Notes: generated from the sequence alone by a model not told the origin. A DNA stretch of 64,000 nt from Hetaerina americana (GCA_022747635.1 JAKTNV010000117.1:796001-860000), one strand, 5' to 3'; positions 34,561-47,560 are shown, counted from the first letter of the stretch. Numbers and translations are program-made.

Positions 34561-35300
34561 GGGTCTCTTTTGAGTTGGCTTCACTCTGCATGCCTCAGAA
34601 GTGTATAAGAGAGAGGAGAACCGCGATCTAAGCGAACGGTCGGGACGTCCGCCACCCAAAGGAATCGAATCGGACTCCTTGAGGAAGAGGAAGTGAGGAG
34701 AATGTTTCGGCGGGCTCCTCCGCTCGACGCGCAAGAGTTTGCGGAGAGGGGTGTGGCAAGGAGGATGAAAAAGGAGCAGTAGAGGAAGAAGAGATGGTGA
34801 GAGGGAGAGGAGAATTTGAAGCGAGAGAGATGTGCGATGGAGCCGAGATGGAGGAGGGGTGGAAGGAGGGAGAACGACTCGGAATATTGCGGAGCGGTAG
34901 TCATACAGAAATAGCCACAGACCTGGAAAGCGGGCGCGGAGCTACAAATAATTCCATTAGCGTAGAAGTAATGGAGAGAGTGCGGGGGGTGGGGGAAGTA
35001 CGAGAGAAGGTGGAGAGGGGAGGTAGGCAGGCCGGAGGGAGGATGGGGAGGGAGGAGGAGTACAAAAATGGGGATGCTGAGTGAAGAGGGGAGATGGAGG
35101 GTACCTATGGGTTAGGGTGTGGGATGAGTTGGGTTGGCTTATGTCTAGCGAAGCAGAGGGGGAGAGACAGAGTAAGGAGAGAATAGAAGAGATGAGATAG
35201 GAGGCAGAAAGAAGAGAAGACCGAAAGAGGGTAAGAGCACGGAAGGGATGCGGAATGGAGGAATGCGAAAACAGAAGGAAATCGAAATTGAGCGCAGTGC
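34561..35300 (+). other. G+A-rich block
   Basis: About 700 bp of GAGAGG, GGAGG and GAAGA words. The + frame 34794-35084 (R/G/E-rich) and the minus frames are composition artefacts. Confidence 0.8.
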
Positions 35301-35920
35301 AAAGACCAAGAACCGGTTTCTACTCAGTAGAAGTACCATTTTGCTTTAAAGTTCCACCTAAATCCCTTTCCTCAGGGCTAGATATTCGTTTGAAACTTCA
35401 CAAAATCAGTCGTTAACCTTACAAACGTTTGAGAAGATTTCCTAAAACAAATTCCGTGATAAAGTGTCACTACGTTTAGTATTGTAACTCATAACTCCGT
35501 TATACCTCACACTAGAATTCGATACTTAAGCCACTTCTGCATAACTGGAAGTCTCTTTTGGTTAGAGAAATGAAAGTTGCCAATGATGAACCACTAGGTA
35601 TAACATTTCTCAAAATAAAACTAAAAAAAATGAGTGAATTATTTGAGCATCTCTAATACAAATATTATTACGACTAAAGTAACGATAATTGAACGAAAGC
35701 TGATAACGCCCCATTTGGGTTTCGTGTCGAGATAACCTCATGTTCAGTTCCTCATCCGTCGGTTAGGACTTCAAAATAAGGAAACCCCAACCAAGAGACC
35801 TGGCAAGGGCGCTGACTCAATTCACTTTTTCTAAACTCTCAAAAAGCATGTCTGCCCCTAATTACCCTTCTATACCGAAGGGAGTAAATTACCCGAGTTT
35901 GTCGCCTCCCCTAATGACTA
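35301..35920. other. AT-rich non-coding DNA
   Basis: Nothing recognised between two purine blocks. Confidence 0.65.
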
Positions 35921-36370
35921 TTAATATTTTAAATAGCATGGGAACACGGAATGAGCATATGGAAGGCTCTGAGAAGTGGAGGGAAAGGGAAGGATATCGA
36001 AAATGAGAGGGCGGAGGAGCGCAAGAAAGAGGAAAAAAGCAATAAGGATGAGGCATTGAGACGGACGGCGAACAAATATTCGAAGAGGGACTCCAGTGTA
36101 ACAATGAACGTGCATTTAGGTAAAAACAGAGAGAACGAGGGGTACAGAGGACGAAGCGAGTCGCTAGGGAAAGCATTCGACCGCGAGGAGTAAGCTTGGC
36201 AAGGGAGTGGGAGGAGGCATAGAGAGAGAGAGAGAGGGGGAGAGTGCGGCCTCTGATAAGTTCGGCGGCGCAGGGAGTTGGGTGGAGGAAGAGGAAGGTA
36301 GCGAAAGGGCACGACTTGGGGAGACGGGAAGGGGTGAGCGCGAAAGTAGAATATGGACGGTGTGGGGAGG
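35921..36370 (+). other. G+A-rich block, left half of a second strand switch
   Basis: Purine-rich + strand including (AG)8 at 36221-36236, followed after a short AT-rich core by a pyrimidine block. The 177-codon minus frame 35929-36462 is rejected as an artefact. Confidence 0.8.
36221..36236. repeat. (AG)8 microsatellite inside a purine tract
   Basis: Eight AG units followed by a G run, within the G+A-rich block 35930-36370. Confidence 0.95.
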
Positions 36371-36445
36371 GGAATGAAGAGTGTCGTTAGTAGCAGGAGA
36401 CGCCGGCGCGATTGCAATATTCCATGCAATAATTCATTATAGATC
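36371..36445. promoter_or_regulatory. AT core at purine-to-pyrimidine switch, possible regulatory site
   Basis: Balanced to AT-rich spacer containing ATTGCAAT (36412-36419, C/EBP-like palindrome) and TGCAATAATTCATTA. It sits between opposite strand-bias blocks, as at 28.07 kb. Confidence 0.25.
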
Positions 36446-37210
36446 CAATATCCAACATCCACACCCTTTCTCCCGTCTCCCCCTCAACCCACACCCTCCG
36501 CGCCACCATTTGCCGCGGGAGGGACTCTTGGTAAACCCGGGAGCCGAACCCCTCCCCCAAAAACCACTCCTACCCGTGCCCCATCTCCCCCGCGTCCCAC
36601 ACCCCCCACTCCAAATCCAATCCATCACCCCACTCTACCCTCCACCCTTAAACCAGACCACACCCTGTCTCAAAATCGAGAGGGAGGCCTTTACTCGACC
36701 GAAAAACCATACACCAGCAGCGACCCCCCCCCCTCTAACTCACTCCCGGATCCCCCGACCGCTTCGACACCTAGGACGGTGGGGACTATCCGATATTCAG
36801 CTTCTCCTCTCCAACACCCTTTTTTTAACCCTGCCTCCACCCACATTGACCCTCACATGGCCCCGGCCACACGCCCTTCAACTCCACAATTCTCTCCCGC
36901 TTTGCCTACATTTCCCAGTCTTCTCATGCTGAAAAAATATATATATAACGAACCCAACATCAATTCTTTGCCGAGCCTTGCCACCTAAAACGTATACCCC
37001 CTCCACCCCTACCAGGAAAAGGGGTTCCGTGGGGAAGGAGAAGGCGAGGAAGGAGAGCAACCTCTTGCTCCGCAGCCACCTACCCCGGCCGCCTCCACAA
37101 ACCTTCCTCCACCACCATCTCCCCACACTTCCTCCACAACACCACCTCCTACACTACTACCTACTCCAACCGCTCCTATAGGCTCCGGGCAAACGCCATC
37201 ATCAAACTCT
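36446..37210 (-). other. C-rich blocks
   Basis: Pyrimidine- and C-rich + strand at 36460-36930 and 37060-37190, with a short purine interruption at 37015-37060. The P/S/H-rich frames are artefacts. Confidence 0.75.
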
Positions 37211-37365
37211 CGAATCAATTCCGTTAGTTTCGCACCTCTCGGGAACGACTTTTATAATTTAGAGAGCAATTAGTCGGCAAATTGGAAAATTAAGGCCAAT
37301 TTTGTCCAATTACTGATGCGGAAAAAACAAATAACATCGAGTTCGAGCAACGCAATTTTCTTGCC
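37211..37365. other. Balanced island with imperfect inverted repeat between C-rich blocks
   Basis: An imperfect hairpin (about 37275-37312) pairs AAATTGGAAAATT with AATTTTGTCCAATT around AAGGCC. It also contains CAATTA-type homeodomain words. Confidence 0.35.
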
Positions 37366-37790
37366 CCGGACGAGACCTCACCCCCACCCCTACTCCGCCC
37401 CCTCTTCTTTCTCCTGCCTCACCCTCAACCAACACCCCTTTCGTTCTCTCTCCCCCCACCCATGACCTTCCTCTTCCGCCCTACCCTCAAGGGGGTAAGA
37501 AAGGAGTGGGGGTTAGATCCCCGACACCCCTCCCATCCCTCGCGGAAACCTCTGAAAATCACCCCCTTCTCTCCCCCCAAAAGCTCCCGGACGCACCGCG
37601 GAGGAGGACGCATTACTCCTCACGGCCCCTCGACGCATGTATCCCTCCCCACCTTAACATCCCCAGAGCACGCCGGTCCTCCCCTCTGCCCCTACGCATA
37701 TTCCACCATAGGAGTCGAGAGAGGGATGTTAGAGGGAAGGGAAGAAGTGGTAGAGGATCTCCACTGGCCACCTTCGGCAAGACTTCCGGC
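37366..37790 (-). other. C+T-rich block with a short purine insert
   Basis: CCACCCC- and CTCCCC-type words, with a G+A patch at 37715-37755. Overlapping + frames (37462-37890, 37506-37802) are mutually exclusive and low complexity. Confidence 0.75.
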
Positions 37791-38215
37791 CGCCCATCAT
37801 AATTCGACGCCACCAATTTTTTATGACACACTCGGGTCACTTTCGTCGTCCGCGGCCAGCTGTGGGACCTCCCGCCCGAGGAGGGGCTGACGCTGCGGCG
37901 CCCTCCTTCCCAAGCACTTCTCGAAGCCTACTCGATCGTGTCAAGATGGGAAAGCTTGTCGGCAGAAATAAACACCGTCGAAAGATGCTGAGCGGACTTG
38001 GAGTTATGTCGTGGTCTGTGGAAGACACTCGCCAGGGGTGGGGTGTCCGTCCATATTAATGCGTGTCGGCGGGAGCAAGTGCGATATTCCTGAAGAAATG
38101 GTTGACGCGAGCGTATTTCGTCATTTCTCCAACGCTATTAGTCCCTTCAGCAAAGATCATCGGCAAGCGAGAAGGGCTAAGAGTGTTGAGTTTTTTCAAT
38201 ACTTCATCGAGTTTT
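37791..38215. other. GC-rich balanced sequence, no gene recognised
   Basis: Contains open + frames (37823-38059, 38011-38217), including MGKLVGRNKHRRKML, with no family match or clear splice sites. Confidence 0.4.
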
Positions 38216-40370
38216 AAAGTCTGAAAAATCGGGCTCTGAAAGATGAAGACACGATTTTGGCGACATAAAAGAGCATATCCTTATTACCTGTATATGATAT
38301 ATATTGATACAACAAATACAACTTCAAGTTACAAGTAATATCTCATATTACAAATAGCGTTTGCTGGATATGATTACTGAAACAAACCACACTAAACTAT
38401 GTAATGTGATTTTTCTCCGAAGGCACAATATGATAATTTGGAAAATTACTACAGCAGGAAAACGTTGGAAAGGGATGAATAAAATAAAAAAATAATAATA
38501 TGACGAAACCCACCCAAATAGAACCCGATTAAGTTTCACCTGAATGCACTGATATATAAACGGAATTCAAGAAATACATGGCAAGTCTGCAATACTTTAG
38601 ACGCTTCCAAAAATAAAAATTTGGGACTAGATTCAACCCCTACCATTTCTCAGCAATGTTTTCTGACACTTCCGTCAATTATGCAGCAGAAATAAAATAA
38701 ATCTCGGAGAAGGCAGGCATGCCAACAGAGGAGAACAAAAAACGGAGAATCAAAACTTCAACAACTTCAAATCAATTTCGAAAATTGTATTTCGTTTCCT
38801 GATTCCGAGAAATCTTCTAACCCCTCTTTGGCTTCCCTCCCACTACTCCTTCTCGGCCCACCGACGTGAAAATTAGATAAAGCAAGGTTTAATAAAAGGT
38901 TACGACCTCGGCGAGTCTTAAAACACGCTTTAATCCAATTTTTCGGAATTCCGGTAAAATTGGAAGGAAAAAAAGTCAACTGTAAATTCAAAGTCACCCT
39001 TCCATTATATTTGCGCCAAGCCGACAAGCATTTTCAGTTTTCAGAGTCGCAATTTCCGGAGATTCCTTTCGATTTTTTTCTTTCTCTCTCTCTCTCTCTC
39101 CACCACCTCCTCAAATCACCCGTTTCATGAATGAAAAACTGAGAGAAAAAAATCTAAAAATAACAAAGCCAGCGGAAGTAGAAAATGAAGGCAAGAATTA
39201 TTTCAATCGCGAAGTCGTGGCATAAACTATTTGTAGACTTCCGACCGGAACTCCGGGCTACTCCTGATTAGCGAAATGAACGGTAGGGCTCAAAAATAAA
39301 AAAATAAAGCGTTCCTAGGCGGAAGGGCTGACGGGATAATGAGTCGTAAGGGTTGAAATAATAAGGTTAGGTCCAAAGGGTAGTACCTTGGAGATATAAG
39401 AGAAACGGCACACAAAGTATAAGGAGTAAAAAAAGAATGGTATAAGATTTTTCACTATATTTAGCGACATGGCCCTACAAGCCAACGAGAAGCAAGGATT
39501 GTACCAACGCTTCACTGGTTTTATTTCGGGCCAAAACGGAGCCATATTCATTACGGCAAACCGAGGGTATATTAAGTTTCTTTGTTCTCTTATATAAGCA
39601 TCCCTATGACTTGAAAAATTAGGGTATTCAAATGATAAGAATAGCCCCCGAGAAAATTGAAAAATTAATTTCAAATGGCAAATATAAGAAGCATGAGTTC
39701 GCCTAATTATTTTAAATAACACTAATTAAATAATTTTTCCCAAATTATACGCGTTCAAATGCCTGCATCTCCATCCCTTGACAGTCGTCAAACATGGAGT
39801 CGAAATTCCCGGAAGCCAGGGTTTGTGTCCTTATTAGAAGTGAATAATAAATGCAATAATCACTGTCGCGTGTTCAAGTTTAATTTGCTCCCAAATGAAG
39901 GCTAATTCAATAATACATTAATCATGCCGAGGAGGAAGATTACTTCGGACCAAAAAAAAACTAAATAACTAGTCCACCATTATAATAATTCCAAAAATTA
40001 CGTCACCCGAAATTGGTCCAATTACAGAACCTAGGCTTGCGTCGAAAATGAGAAACGATGGTTGCCTTAGGGTACTGTCCCTTTATTACGAAGAATGACT
40101 GCACGCCTTCGGCGCTCAACCACAAGTGCAGCATTTCCGATACACCAATAATAAATGTGTAAACTAACATTTGATAAAGGTGACTAAAAATATTTGACCG
40201 TAAGACCAATGAAAGACGACATAATGGACGAGAATAACACCGCACATGGTTCAACGCAGAAACGCCGAAAGAATATCTTTTGGGATGGGAAAGGGAAAGG
40301 CAGATAAGAAACTTGGGAGGGAGAGCTGAGAGCATCTCTAAAAACCTCAAGACGCCAACAGGAATAAAAG
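38216..40370. other. AT-rich non-coding DNA with two long minus frames
   Basis: Holds an imperfect 29-nt palindrome (38935-38963, centred on GGAATTCC) and (TC)9. Minus frames at 39315-39722 (135 codons) and 40003-40350 (115 codons) are longer than expected for AT-rich DNA but have no recognisable domain. Confidence 0.55.
39083..39100. repeat. (TC)9 microsatellite
   Basis: Nine perfect TC units following a short T-rich run. The strand orientation is opposite to the long AG repeat at 48976-49046. Confidence 0.95.
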
Positions 40371-40680
40371 AAATATATCTAGGGATTTGGAGAGGGAAAG
40401 GAAGACGGCGAGATTAGGGGCTGAGAGGAGTGGGGCGAAAAGGGGAATTGGAGGGGGGGGCGACTCGTGCCCATAAGGGAATGACCAAGGAATAGATCAC
40501 CACCGGACTTCCCTCACACGCGAGATGCCTCCATTTTTTCGTGAGTGGAGAAAGGAGGAGAGTATGGAACACGAGAGGGAGAGATACGGTTAAAGAAAGT
40601 AGGGGAGAGGGGGGAGGGAGAAAGAGAGAGCGAGAGGAGCGAGTAGTGGGGTAAAGGAAGATAGGAGACTATAGAGCCGC
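40371..40680 (+). other. G+A-rich block
   Basis: GGGAGAGG, GAGAGCGAGAGG and similar words over about 280 bp. Confidence 0.8.
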
Positions 40681-41200
40681 CACTGCGGGCAGTTACCTTA
40701 ACAAATGCTCCTGAAGATTAAAATCTGGTCACGCGACGCCGTGGAAATGTGGCATTTTACATAATTGCCCTCCGCACACCCTCCTGACCACCCTCCCCCA
40801 CCTCCTCCTCTTCAAACACTCTCCTGACTCTGGGCAACCCCTCCTCCCACACACCCTCGGCTCGACCCCCTCGTACTCCTCCTCCAGGCCCGCGATGATT
40901 TTTTTTCTTCAACCACTCGCCTCCTGCGTCACTAAAGCACCTCAAAAAACCCGAGGCCGCCTCCGCGGGCGACGGGCCACAGTCAACTGCAGGCTTTCGC
41001 CGCCTAGATGAAGCACCTGACTTCGTTCCCCCGAGAACGTCGGGGATCCGTCCGCTCCTTTGAACTGCCGAGAGCCATCCAGGCACAATCTAAGCACCGA
41101 GTACACGTAGTTACGCTTGGGACTTCTGGGAAGGTCACACACGAGAAGATTTTGGAATTGATGAATAGAGTTGATACGACCAGAAACTTTTAGCGGATGG
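40681..41200. other. C-rich block grading to balanced GC-rich sequence
   Basis: Pyrimidine-rich 40760-40900, then balanced. The minus frame 40757-41086 is G/R/E-rich over the tract. No convincing gene. Confidence 0.6.
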
Positions 41201-42030
41201 ATAAAATAATCTCTAATGCTCTATCGAAAAGCATTTACCGTACCCGTCATTGCTATTTTATTTAACAACTGGAATAAATATTTCCAGCTATGGCTCCACA
41301 TTTTTTTCTTCAGATTTTCTTCATTTTCTTTCCCCAGATTTTTTGTCTTAAGGTAAATACGGCTCAGGCCTCTATTGATAGCACTCCATTTTCAGGTTTA
41401 TGAATAAAGCATGAATGAGGTTTAAGGGGCACAGCAATGTGATATGCATTTAAGATGCTTCATACTGTGCCGTATTTAAACTCATTCGCTATGGGCCTTG
41501 AAAAATAACACGATTTATACTGAAGTAATTGAGATTGCGCTGAAATAACGTAATACCTTTAATGAGTAAATATTATACAGTTTATTTCTACGATTTCTTA
41601 AGGATAAAACTAACCGATGTGCATTCTAAATTAAAACCATATTAAGAACATAGACATAAAGGAATACTGTTGGACAGATATTTCCATAAAAAATAACACA
41701 TTATCAATAACACGCCGTCTCAAAAATAATAATATGCGTCAATGACGCATATTTTTAATCACACTGACCAATCTGAAGAACAATGACCGGGACTTGAGAG
41801 GATGGCAAGATAAATAAAGACGGAAAATATTTTCCAAATCAGGAAAACCCAAGGTGTGAAATTACCCACCTACTCAACGAAGGTGAGAAAACACGGCAAG
41901 AGGCGACGGAACACTAAAGCAGAACAACAAGCGTTGGCGAGTGAAAAATGGTTCCATTACAGAAATGAGCCGAAGACGGAAATGCGACCGTCGTTTCCTG
42001 CACATGGACGTTATTGGCGGGAAGGGGCAA
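41201..42030. other. AT-rich non-coding DNA
   Basis: Contains the 23-nt near-perfect palindrome at 41731-41753. No gene recognised. Confidence 0.65.
41731..41753. repeat. 23-nt perfect inverted repeat (AATATGCGTCA / TGACGCATATT)
   Basis: Two perfect 11-nt arms around a single A. Each arm carries a TGACGCAT bZIP-like half site. It could be a protein-binding palindrome. Confidence 0.75.
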
Positions 42031-42240
42031 AAGAGGAAGAAGGGACGAGATGAAGGCTGCAAAGGCGGGAAATGGGTGGGGGGGGAGAGGGAAAAATATT
42101 AAAGTCGTCGCCGGATCAGCGGTGTGAGTCGGAAAAGATGCTTGGAGGCATTACTTGGGATTCTGTTCCCACGATGAGAGAGAGAGCGGCGGGATGAGGA
42201 GCAGGGGATGAGGGGCGGCAAGAAGTTTTACGAAGAGCCC

Positions 42241-42270
42241 GAGGGGCGTTGGGGGGCGTTGGGGGGCGGA
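42241..42270. repeat. 10-bp G-rich minisatellite (about three units of GGGGGGCGTT)
   Basis: Three near-identical 10-mers of a G run plus CGTT. The repeat sits in the G-rich block 42030-42560 and adds to its quadruplex potential. Confidence 0.85.
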
Positions 42271-42346
42271 GGACAGGAGGGGGATGGGGGATTGAAGGCG
42301 ACGAGTTGCGGGCGGAATGGGGGTGCGGGAGGGGTTGAAACTTAAT

Positions 42347-42374
42347 GGGCGGTTGGGCGGGGGGACACGGGGGG
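42347..42374 (+). other. Predicted G-quadruplex motif
   Basis: Four G runs (3, 3, 6 and 6) with loops of 5, 1 and 4 bases on the + strand. Confidence 0.75.
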
Positions 42375-42560
42375 AGGGATTGGGAGCCAAAAAGAGGGCG
42401 CGGGGTAGTGAGAGGGGAGGGAGGCAGAGTTGTTAAAGAGCAAGAAGATGGAGGGGGTGGCATACAGGGAGGATGGGGAGGGAAGAAAGACATGGAGGGG
42501 GGGGGAGATTGGCGCCGGAGAAATCGGCAGATTGAAAGAGATGGGAAAATTGATGGGGAC

Positions 42561-45500
42561 TGAGTAATGGTTAAGAAAGACGACGGAGATGGTTATATCA
42601 TCTCGTGGTGTTTCACGTCAACTTAACCACAAACTGCGCCCCTATTTAAGGCGACGAGATATGTAATTATATTTGATGTATTGACGGGAACAGGTATGGG
42701 GGAGACGATACGTGGATACACCTGAAGGCGCAGACGGAAAACGGGGTCCACGGCAGGAAATCAAATTAAATAAAAACCGAGGGTGCGGGGTGAAATAGCA
42801 CAAATATTGTGTCGTCAACGGAATTCATGCAACACAGCACGAAGCTACGGAAATGCTCAGGATATTGCAGACTCACACAATAGTAATCAAATCAAGCAAT
42901 TACAAACAAAATGAGAATTTAAAAAACATGCATCATGGAAGCGTTTCTTTCGCATTGGCCGCTTCCCGTAACGAAAATTACTATTTCAGTTACATTGAAG
43001 AGAATTAAATAAATTCCAAATTATTCAAAACACAAATAGTACTGGCATTTTAGTTACTAGAGAGCATAAAAAGTACTGATTCCAAGTGAAAGAAGCTAAA
43101 GATGGTATCCTAATAGTAATGCAAACGAGAGTCACGAAATCAATAAGTTCCTTTAGCATCAAAGTTAATTTATCTATGGGGCACTAGCAACATCAGGCCA
43201 AATGTATCAAATAATCTAAAATATTTGTTGACGCACGGAAAGATAATGGCAAGAAAACGAATCCTACTATAATAAAAGTGCGAGTAAATCACAAGGGCTT
43301 TCGGGAATCCTTTCTGAGAAAGAGAAAGCATGTGATCTTAAGAGAAAATGGCGAAGGGAAACTGGGGAGGGGGGGGAATGGGAGGGAGAAAGTGCACTAA
43401 TTTAATTAAGAGAGCGGTTGGAGGTAAAGAGAATGAATGCATAATGCTGTGCAAGTTATGGGAGAAACATAAAGCAGAAAGCTTTGAAAGAGAATGGGGA
43501 GAAAAAGGGAAACCTCGCCTTGAAAGGCGCAATTTTAACGCGTTGGGTGGAAAGGCAACGGATTTAATTCAACGAAAAGGTAAAGGCTACACAGCTTGAG
43601 GTAATATTCCGTCTATACATTTCGAACAATCAGATGAAACAATTCTTGAATTCTTACTCCCATCTTTGATCTAGCGGCATTAGAAGTACGTAGCATTTGA
43701 AATCACCCTGCCCGGCAGGAATGGTAATTTAGTATGATTCAAACGAGCGAGAAAACTAATTAAATCAAACGGGAGAGAAAGCGTGAACAGGAACCGAAGG
43801 CCCAGAGGCGGAGCACATAAAGTTGCCACTCTCTTGGGTTTTATTGCACATTCCTGATATTGGCTGAAATGTCCGAATTTCAGATCACATCCTCATTATA
43901 GCTTTCTCTGTTCGAGACAGCCTGTTTGAGACTTTTCGGCACACACGCATAGTCATGACTTTCTAATTTCGCCCGTTCCTCGACATCAACGGAAGTATTC
44001 GGTATCTCACGACGACGGAAAGTCTCAGGGGGAAAGTAAGCCAAACGGTTAATTTAACGGTCGCCGAAACTTACAACCAAATGGAAATCAAAGGTCACAT
44101 ATAGTACAACATTATTTTATTTCCAAAATTTAATTTCTTAATCGAAGTAGATTCATAACGGAAACTATTCTACTAATCATCGAGACATTATCGATGAAAA
44201 TTTCACATTTTTAAATTTGAGTCATTAAGGACCCCGTCGCTACGAGAATTTCAAAGGGCATACGATCACAGATTTAGCCGTCGCGAATGATAATTCGTTC
44301 ACACCGAGTTTCCACTGGAAATTATATTTCTACTTACGTCTCCCACCGCCGAGCTAAAAGGATACGGCGAGTTGTAAGAAGGCAAAGATAACGTCTTCAC
44401 CTGCCACGACAACGATTGAGTATCCACAAATAATTGCCCATTTCCACGCCAGCTGACGGGAAAATCAATCAATGCTCCGATTTCAGACCAGATTAAAAAA
44501 ACCAGTCCCGCGGCCACGAAAGGAAATAATATATTCACCACCACCGCAGCTAAGTTTGAATCACTTAAAAAAGCGTTCCGTCCAATTTATTACCGTGACA
44601 GCCAAAAAACAATTCAACCGCGGAGTACATGGAAGGGAGAAGACAAAACGAATATTTCCCTTCCTTTTTAGGGAGATGCATTATCAAAAGCAGATGGAAC
44701 CACCCCAAGAAAGTGATACCGCTCTCTAGACCAGTTCCTTTCGCATGTCCAACTCAGAGCCGAGAGAGTTCCGTTTGATAATTCTCAAAAAGCAAGGTAA
44801 ATTTATTTCCCCTTGCGTGAAATGTATTGTTAAGTTTAGCCGGGCGGCGAATTTAATTACTGCGTTTAACAGGTATTGAAATCACGTCACTTCTCTGCAA
44901 TGCAAAGGATGCGGTACATTCAGACAAACTATATAAAAGAAATTTAAATTGTATTCATATTTAAAGACTCTTATTATTACCACGATCCCTATCTAAGACC
45001 CTCATTCTAATGACCCTAAGCTTCTCCAGCACAGAATTTAATTCAGCGAACCATTACGCTTTTATCACGAAGTTTTGAAAAGGATCAAGGAAGTTCAATG
45101 ATAACATTGAAGAGGGTCAACAGAGTTCTAAAACTGGCATCAAAAAATCACCTCCGATTAGAATACCCCGGGTGGATTCTAGCCATAGGTCACGTCATTT
45201 GAAATAGCCTCCTACCCGCGGATCTTTCTAATGAATCATTCCTCGAAAACCACCCCATGCCCTCCGACGTCGCGAGATTAACGCATTCTCACCCCATCAA
45301 CACAAGTTCGTCCCACCCGCACCGCTAGAACCAGTCACAAATCATACGACTCCCAACACAATCTCTTCCTATTTTTTCCTCACTTATACCCGTATTTCCT
45401 AACGATATAATTCCGCCGACATCCTATTCAGCCGTACAATCTCTTTTCCTTCTCCCAGCGATGTTTTCCTGCAACCCTTATCTCCATTTTCGCTATTTCT

Positions 45501-46350
45501 TCCTCCTAATCATGGAATCGAGTGGCAGGTGTGCCGTCTTACCGTTTGCATACTAATGTGCAGGCAATGTTTTGCGATACTTCCAGCAGCTGGAAGAATT
45601 ATTCGTTTCAGTTTCCCCAGCGGTGGAAAGTACATTCAACAGTATTTCTTTGAAAACACAATATTTTGGCAGCAAATGAAAAATATAGAGATTATAAATT
45701 TTTACAAAATCTAGAGGAATATTATGTAAAAAATTGAAACCTAACCTAAAATATTTTAAAAAACCGGTTCCTTTTCCTAGCATTTCCACAATAAAAAAAT
45801 GATTTAGATAAAAGGATTTTCTTGAGACGGAAAAAAATAGAACTAAATTAATTATTTGAAAATAGGTACTGGCAGCTAAAGTCAAATCTACTGATGCATG
45901 AAAAATATTTCTAATCAGCGAAGTGTTTTAAACGGGTTTTTAATTATCCTTAATAAATAAGGGCAAAAATATAATTCCGAAAAGTAAAAAAAATTCTGTT
46001 CCAATATTTTTTTAACCTACTGGTTCTAATAAACTAAAAGTATTGAATGACTTCAGTTGACAAACGAAGTTGAATGGCACTTGAACTTTTTGTAAAAAAG
46101 CTGCCATGAAGAATTAATATATATTTACTAACCACATACTATGTATTCCAAAGATTTACCGATAATACGCGACATAATCCCCACGATAGTTCATCACGAG
46201 CAACGTAACATTAACATAAAATTAGATAATATCATGGCCTTTTAAGATGCATTTCAAGTACCCAACTCTGAGTGGGCCCATATATAAACTTTGGAATGAT
46301 ACATACGGTTTTATTTCATTTCATTTCTAGAAAAGATTGAAACAATTTCT
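42561..46350. other. AT-rich non-coding DNA
   Basis: A short G-rich patch lies at 43355-43400. The 17-nt palindrome CTTCCAGC-A-GCTGGAAG lies at 45580-45596 around a CAGCTG E-box. No gene recognised. Confidence 0.6.
45580..45596. repeat. 17-nt perfect palindrome containing an E-box
   Basis: 8-nt arms around one A, with CAGCTG overlapping the right arm. Confidence 0.7.
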
Positions 46351-47560
46351 CGATATTCTACTTCCCCTTCGCCATCCTATTTCCCCAATCTCTTTCTACT
46401 CTGTCTTTTTTCGATCTAGCGCTTGAGGCATACTAAATGACGCAAATGACCTCACAGACGAGCGCCGACCACACGATAATTCTGCTCCACCAGTTAGTTC
46501 CCTCTAGTATACCTGACCCGCTTGTCTTTATTCCCTTAGAGCACACTTACTCCAACTCACGGCGAAAGGAGAGGAAGGAAGGGGGGGAGAGAGAGAGAGG
46601 CCATTTAAGCCTGCCTCTCCCTCTATTTCTCGACCTGCCCGGAGGTTGTCTCAGAAACCGCCTTGGAATTCCAATATTATTTCACCGGCAAATATATCCT
46701 ACCTCCCTCATAACCCCTTCCCACCCCCGACGGTCCATACGGCCACAGAATGAAACATTTCCTACTACGCTCATTAAACGGGTTATTGTCAAAAAATAAA
46801 TAAATGAATGCGCTCGAAAGTGGAGGAGGTATGGGTGCTCTCGGGAGGGTGAAAGACAGACTGAAATGCCCAGAAAAGAGGAAAGAGGGAAGAGTGGGAG
46901 TGGAAGGGAGGGATAAATTGGAGCGGGAGAGAGGGCGTTTACATAATCCTCCTCAGGAAGGTGAGGGGTGGATAAGGAGGAGGGGGTTATGGAGAGGAGG
47001 CACGCCGGAAGGAAGGGTGGGAGGCGTGGTTGGGAGCGTGGGGGGAAGAGGGGTCCGCGCCGCCGGCAGACTTTTCGGGGTGGTGAGCGCCGCGATGAGG
47101 AGCCAAGAGAAAGAGATATGAGGTGCCCAAAGCAATGGGACGGTGAGATGAACTTTCATCGCGAAAACGAGGGCGAGATGAAAATTATTCGCGAAACAGA
47201 AAATTAAAAAAATATGAAGGGGTACCACGAGAAGGAAGCTACTTCTGGTGATGGGGCGAAGGAGGAGGGCGGAGGGTGCAGAGCAGATGATGCAGGAGTG
47301 TCGATGGGAGTGGGAAAGGTGCAAGTAATGTTTTCGGCTTGTGCCGATTCCGCCCGATCGCTAAGGTGGTGCACCAACGGCTTCCGAGGGGAGGGCGGGT
47401 GAAGAAATAGCGGGCGGGGGAAATCGTTGCACCGGGACGGAGGATGTACACTTCTATGACCCACCCGGCTTGATTCTACGCAGGAGAGAGACCATTGAAC
47501 GGCCGGGAACACAGACGATTAAAATCGGAATATCGGTACCGAAATGAGGAACGATCCTCG
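46351..47560. other. Mixed region with purine blocks
   Basis: Balanced to pyrimidine-rich 46360-46750 with a G+A insert (46565-46600), then purine-rich 46810-47120 and 47210-47430. No gene recognised; long frames follow the base bias. Confidence 0.65.

Larger units (their letters stand above)
42031..42560 (+). other. Very G-rich purine block with quadruplex motifs
   Basis: The most G-rich tract in the window. It includes the 10-bp minisatellite at 42241-42270 and a run of four or more G tracts with short loops at 42347-42374. Frames on both strands are G/R/E- or P/S-rich artefacts. Confidence 0.8.

Noticed and set aside
35929..36462. 177-residue minus-strand open frame
   Set aside because: Complement of a purine block including an AG repeat; low-complexity product.
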